From an uncultured Eubacteriales bacterium (GTDB lineage: Bacteria > Bacillota > Clostridia > UBA1381 > UBA9506), in assembly GCA_902478395.1 (NCBI GenBank), contig CABSKZ010000127.1:1-7644 (forward strand): a DNA stretch of 7,644 bases, in the 5' to 3' direction. Position 1 is the first letter of the stretch; each line of letters opens with the position of its first letter. The notes beneath the pieces are model-generated. The model had not been told where the DNA came from and did not search any database. It saw only the letters and a list, made by a program, of their open reading frames with translations. The position numbers were made by a program, and so were the translations under genes. This document shows, one piece after another, positions 4,374 through 7,644 of this stretch.

Positions 4374-6596
4374 TTACTGTGCTTTCCGGTATTCCCCAGG
4401 GGCCATCATTTCGTATCGTTTGAACACGCGGTTAAATGTGACCACATTGGTAAATCCCACCCGCTCCGCGATATCGTTTATTTGCGTTAAGGGTTCATCT
4501 ATTAAAAGTTTTTTTGCTATGTTGATACGGTATTGATTGAGATAATCCTTAAATGTCGTTTCCATATTCTCCCGGAACAACTTGCCCACATACCCCGGTG
4601 AGATATCATAATATTCCGCAACCTCGGTAAGCGACACATCTCTGGTATAGTTCTTATGTATATAATCCAAAAGGTTTTTCATTGCGACACTACTGATTTT
4701 TTTATCCATCTTGCCTGCTTCGTCGGCAAGTACACCAAAATATTTTCTAAGATTTTCGGCAAGGTCGTAAATATCTTTGTCGCCATAGGCGTAATAATCG
4801 TCAAATCCGGCTTTCTCGGCCGCTTCTTCCATTGACTTCCCATATAGCTGAATAATCCGCCTTGCTGTAACCAGCATCGCCAGTTTCAGTTCCCAAATTC
4901 CCTTTTGGTTGAGTCCGATGGACAGATTTCGGTTGATGACGTTATTTAAAATATCAAAAGCCTTTTCCTTCTCACCCTCCTGAACATACAGAATCAAGCT
5001 TTTCTCAACATCAAGAGGATAATAATAATTGTTGGTCTCCTGCCAGTTTTGCATTGTAACAACATTTTTAGATGAGAACAGGTTTTTATACCCCAGCATA
5101 TTGAGTGCGTCATAAAACGACTCCTGAATATTCTTAAGGTTTTGGCACAGGCTGCCGGTCGAACTGAGAAGCTTAACATTATAGCACACCTCGACCGGGT
5201 TCACCACCGAGACGAGCAATCTTTTTATCTCGTCAAAGCCATATCCACAGGTTATGATGACAAACTGTGCATTGCTGATTTCAAAAAGCTCAAAACCGTT
5301 CTCGAATCCTAAGTTTTCTTTAAAATAACTGAGAATATCAGATTTTACGGAATTGATGTCATCCCGGCCTAAAAAACCTTTAACATGATTCTCTTCCACA
5401 TACTCCACAACGGTAACCGATATGTCGTCTTTGAGATAATCCAGTCCGTAGCGCTTTACGTCATTCTCAAATTCGCTGCCCATCGAAATGCCGTAGAGTA
5501 AGTCCTTCAGCAGCTTTTCACGTAAATGCTTCTCGTTGTCTGTCAGTTGGGCCAACAACTCCTCACGGTTTGTGCGCATTTCGGAAAAAGCGTTGCGGAT
5601 TAGCTGCATTTCATCACGCGGTTTTTCCTCGCCGGTTTTCCCGATTTCATTGACTAACGAACCCACTGGGCGGTAAATAATTTTCACAAAAAAGTAAATC
5701 AGCACACCAACCAGAATAATCGATACCAAAAAGCCGAAGAAGGAGATTAAGATAAATGTAGTATTTTCCAAAAAAAAGTTATGCTTTGGCATAATAAGAA
5801 GTACGCCGAGGCCGTCCACAACAGATGATTTTGTATATTTAACCATGTCTCCCTTGTATGTTTTATGTCCGTCCGCTGACTCGAATTCTTTTAAATTTAC
5901 CGTTATTTCTTCAATATCAGCGTCGCCATGCTGGATAGTAAACAATGGGGTTTTATCATAGAGCAGTGAAAGGGTTTCATTGTCAAGGCCACCATAACTG
6001 CTGATCAGGTAATTGCTGTCAAGGATTACAATGGAATAAAAGCTGTTATTCAGGCTTGCCTGATGCTTAAAAATGAACAGGATATTGCTCTCATCCTTTA
6101 GAGCCGAGTTGATCCGCTCCGGATACATGACAAACCGGTTGTTGAGTGTTGTCAGGGAAAGACTCTTTAATGTGTTATAAAAAATCTCCTCATTCGCTCC
6201 CATTTCATTCAGATAATCCACAATATCGGTCGACCGGTTGCTTGTAATAACCGTATCGCTGTCCGGACGGTATAAGTCGAATCTGCAGCCCAGCTGCAAA
6301 AAACTACTGACGGTGTCGGATAGCCGGTCTCTCGCACGCAGCATATTGTAAGCGTCTGCCGCGCTGCCGTTTATATAATCCAAAATTTCTTTTTCCTGCG
6401 ACAGCTGTGCCACAATTGTCGCGGTGAAATTGATTTTCTTATCCAGTTCTTCCCGGACAGAGTCTGCAAGCTGCTCACTTTTTGTGACCAGCAGCTTATT
6501 CTTATATTCCTGGTCTTTATTAATTGTGACAGCAAAAATAACAACGGTATAGGTAAGCACAAGAATCATACAAAGCAACATTATTTTTTTAAACAT
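4374..6596 (-). CDS. Transmembrane AraC-family regulator with extracellular Cache-like sensor (YesN-like)
   Basis: A 740-residue one-component membrane regulator. Residues about 4-23 form a first membrane helix and about 279-304 a second. The roughly 255 residues between them lie outside the cell and resemble a Cache-type sensor: a long helical start, then beta segments such as FYSIVILDSNYLISS (196-210 if numbered from the upstream TTG, 186-200 from this start), ending GVLLIMPKH. A HAMP-like linker beginning RPVGSLVNEI and a helical connector lead to a cytoplasmic region of about 390-515. That region recalls the degenerate GGDEF-like domain of CdaR/YesN regulators (QESFYDALNMLGYK). The C-terminal 100 residues are an AraC DNA-binding domain with helix-turn-helix units near 654-678 and 704-728 (IAERVGFTNVVTFNRVFKRY). 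The likely role is direct coupling of an external signal to transcription; the ligand is unknown. The start is set by AGGAG eight bases before ATG 6596; an upstream in-frame TTG at 6626 lacks this. Confidence 0.9.
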   Translation of the reverse strand: MFKKIMLLCMILVLTYTVVIFAVTINKDQEYKNKLLVTKSEQLADSVREELDKKINFTATIVAQLSQEKEILDYINGSAADAYNMLRARDRLSDTVSSFLQLGCRFDLYRPDSDTVITSNRSTDIVDYLNEMGANEEIFYNTLKSLSLTTLNNRFVMYPERINSALKDESNILFIFKHQASLNNSFYSIVILDSNYLISSYGGLDNETLSLLYDKTPLFTIQHGDADIEEITVNLKEFESADGHKTYKGDMVKYTKSSVVDGLGVLLIMPKHNFFLENTTFILISFFGFLVSIILVGVLIYFFVKIIYRPVGSLVNEIGKTGEEKPRDEMQLIRNAFSEMRTNREELLAQLTDNEKHLREKLLKDLLYGISMGSEFENDVKRYGLDYLKDDISVTVVEYVEENHVKGFLGRDDINSVKSDILSYFKENLGFENGFELFEISNAQFVIITCGYGFDEIKRLLVSVVNPVEVCYNVKLLSSTGSLCQNLKNIQESFYDALNMLGYKNLFSSKNVVTMQNWQETNNYYYPLDVEKSLILYVQEGEKEKAFDILNNVINRNLSIGLNQKGIWELKLAMLVTARRIIQLYGKSMEEAAEKAGFDDYYAYGDKDIYDLAENLRKYFGVLADEAGKMDKKISSVAMKNLLDYIHKNYTRDVSLTEVAEYYDISPGYVGKLFRENMETTFKDYLNQYRINIAKKLLIDEPLTQINDIAERVGFTNVVTFNRVFKRYEMMAPGEYRKAQ

Positions 6597-6604
6597 AAAA
6601 ATAT

Positions 6605-6609
6605 CTCCT
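6605..6609 (-). promoter_or_regulatory. Ribosome binding site that fixes the membrane regulator start
   Basis: Minus-strand AGGAG (6609-6605) is eight bases before ATG at 6596. The longer in-frame alternative, TTG at 6626, has no such sequence before it and would add ten residues ahead of a normal membrane anchor (MFKKIMLLC). Confidence 0.85.
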
Positions 6610-6632
6610 GTAACTAAATTCCTCAACCAAAT

Positions 6633-6646
6633 GCGGGAATGCCCGC
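6633..6646 (-). other. Short GC-rich hairpin ahead of the membrane regulator
   Basis: Minus-strand GCGGG (6646-6642), a CATT loop and CCCGC (6637-6633) form a perfect 5-bp stem between the two regulator genes. Only ATTTGGTT follows, so termination would be weak. It could attenuate read-through from the upstream AraC gene or shape the leader of the downstream one. Confidence 0.35.
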
Positions 6647-6653
6647 CTATCTG

Positions 6654-6752
6654 TTATTGTGTATTAGGTCTGTAGCTCTGATGTCCTCCAGGTAATATCT
6701 TTACTCCAAATGCGTTGTAATAAAATACATCCTTGATAACCGTGTTTTTCAT
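6654..6752 (-). CDS. Doubtful 32-residue reading frame between the two regulators
   Basis: Minus-strand ATG at 6752 opens 32 codons ending at TAA 6656-6654; the peptide starts MKNTVIKDVFYYNAF and ends SYRPNTQ. It fills most of the gap between the AraC gene stop and the hairpin at 6646-6633. No clear Shine-Dalgarno sequence precedes it, and I recognise no family. It could be a leader peptide, a gene remnant or chance; chance is quite possible at this length. Confidence 0.15.
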   Translation of the reverse strand: MKNTVIKDVFYYNAFGVKILPGGHQSYRPNTQ

Positions 6753-6768
6753 CGAGGTTTGATATCGA

Positions 6769-7644
6769 CTACCCCTTGATGGTTTTTCTGTATTCACTTG
6801 GAGATTTATTCATTATCTTTTTAAAAAGCCGCGAGTAGTAATATGGATCAGAAAAACCAAACTTTTCAGCTATTTTTTTAATGGAATAGCTGGTTAAATC
6901 GAGATATTGACAGCTATGCTGTATCTTAAGCCGCAAAAAATAATCTATTGGGGAATAACCCGTATGTTTTTTAAATATTTTCAAAAAATATGGCGCGGAG
7001 AGCTTTACCCTTTCACACAGATCATTCAATGTTATTTTTTCGAAAAGATGTTCGTTCATATATTGAATGGCATTACCGACTACACCATTGCTCATAGCCG
7101 CAGTATGCGCTTCTGAATAATGTGCGCTGTAATAAATTATCCCCAATATATGATCAAAAACCTTTGCTGCATAAATAAGGTTATTGCGGATATAGCCCTT
7201 TTCAAGCGCGGTATATATTTCGAAAAAAAGCGCTATAAATTTCGAAGACATGTCAAAATTCAGCGGAATCGCTACGCCGGTGCTGATGTTGTTGAAAAAA
7301 CGTTCAACAGTCTCACCCCGAACGTGAAACCAATAAATACTCCACGGGTTTGTATCATTTGTGCCGTAATAATGCGCTGTGTTTTTGGGGATAATCAGCA
7401 AATTTCCTTTCCTTAATATCTCCCTGTCTGAATGGTCTATGGAATAAAACCCTTCCCCGTCGGCACAATAAATAATAATATAGGAACCCAACGTGTTTAA
7501 ACGCTCTCTATAGTGATATTTGGCATAGGGAAAAAAACCTATATCCGTAATATATGCCGTTCGGATTAGGGAGCTTTTGGAACATTTAAATACCACATTG
7601 TCGGGTAATACAATAATTTTTTGGTTTTTGAACCCGTCCGTTTT
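6769..7644 (-). CDS. AraC-family regulator with cupin-like sensor domain (N-terminus beyond window)
   Basis: 291 codons are visible, ending at TAG 6771-6769. A GTG at 7596 could pass as a start, but the frame continues upstream without a stop to 7644. Those extra residues (DGFKNQKIIVLPDNV) match the usual N-terminal segment of this family, so the real start lies off the right edge. The N-terminal half is the cupin-like AraC_binding fold, which senses small ligands, commonly sugars: FFPYAKYHYRER, then YIIIYCADGEGF, LLIIPKNTAHYY, NPWSIYWFHVRG. The C-terminal 100 residues carry the two helix-turn-helix units (ITLNDLCERVKLS and IKKIAEKFGFSDPYYYSRLF), ending SPSEYRK. There is no membrane segment, so it acts in the cytoplasm. 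The membrane regulator gene starts 172 bases downstream on the same strand; they may share a transcript. Confidence 0.92.
   Translation of the reverse strand, partial: KTDGFKNQKIIVLPDNVVFKCSKSSLIRTAYITDIGFFPYAKYHYRERLNTLGSYIIIYCADGEGFYSIDHSDREILRKGNLLIIPKNTAHYYGTNDTNPWSIYWFHVRGETVERFFNNISTGVAIPLNFDMSSKFIALFFEIYTALEKGYIRNNLIYAAKVFDHILGIIYYSAHYSEAHTAAMSNGVVGNAIQYMNEHLFEKITLNDLCERVKLSAPYFLKIFKKHTGYSPIDYFLRLKIQHSCQYLDLTSYSIKKIAEKFGFSDPYYYSRLFKKIMNKSPSEYRKTIKG

Noticed and set aside
6907..7416. Plus-strand frames of 69 and 98 codons over the right-hand AraC gene
   Set aside because: Both are antisense to a well-supported AraC-family coding sequence and show no domain features.

Overview
The window looks like part of a carbohydrate-responsive accessory locus from a Gram-positive, mid-GC member of the Bacillota, most likely a Clostridia-type anaerobe. 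The grounds are an LplA-type lipoprotein with a classic lipobox, strong AGGAG-like ribosome binding sites, intrinsic terminators, a YesN-like membrane-anchored AraC regulator, and a secreted protein with an InlB-type repeat. This is inferred from gene families and composition; no RNA gene or other taxonomic marker is present. All four real genes lie on the minus strand, so the locus reads from right to left.

Layout in the order of transcription: (1) 7644-6769 is an AraC-family regulator with an N-terminal cupin-like sensor domain. Its reading frame stays open to the right edge, so its true start lies outside the window. (2) 6768-6597 is a 172-base gap with a GC-rich hairpin and a doubtful 32-codon reading frame. 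(3) 6596-4374 encodes a 740-residue transmembrane regulator: an extracellular Cache-like sensor flanked by two membrane helices, a cytoplasmic linker region and a C-terminal AraC DNA-binding domain. It is followed by a strong hairpin terminator at 4346-4292. (4) 4291-3996 holds an 11-base direct repeat with a 63-base period, a candidate sigma-A promoter and a leader that can fold. (5) 3995-2451 encodes an LplA-like extracellular sugar-binding lipoprotein. (6) 2450-2023 is a 428-base gap rich in inverted repeats. (7) 2022 to the left edge encodes the N-terminal 674 residues of a large secreted modular protein: signal peptide, a DNRLRE/CBM96-like domain, an InlB-type repeat, and a second DNRLRE/CBM96-like domain. 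It runs off the window.

Working model (inference): the transmembrane AraC protein senses an extracellular ligand, perhaps together with the solute-binding lipoprotein. It then activates the lipoprotein gene, and possibly the secreted glycan-binding or adhesive protein, through sites such as the 63-base-period repeats. The cupin-type AraC protein may be a second, cytoplasmic input. No ABC permease, ATPase or glycoside hydrolase gene lies in the window. A permease pair does not directly follow the binding protein, as it usually does in LplA-type operons. I see no CRISPR array, insertion sequence, tRNA or rRNA.
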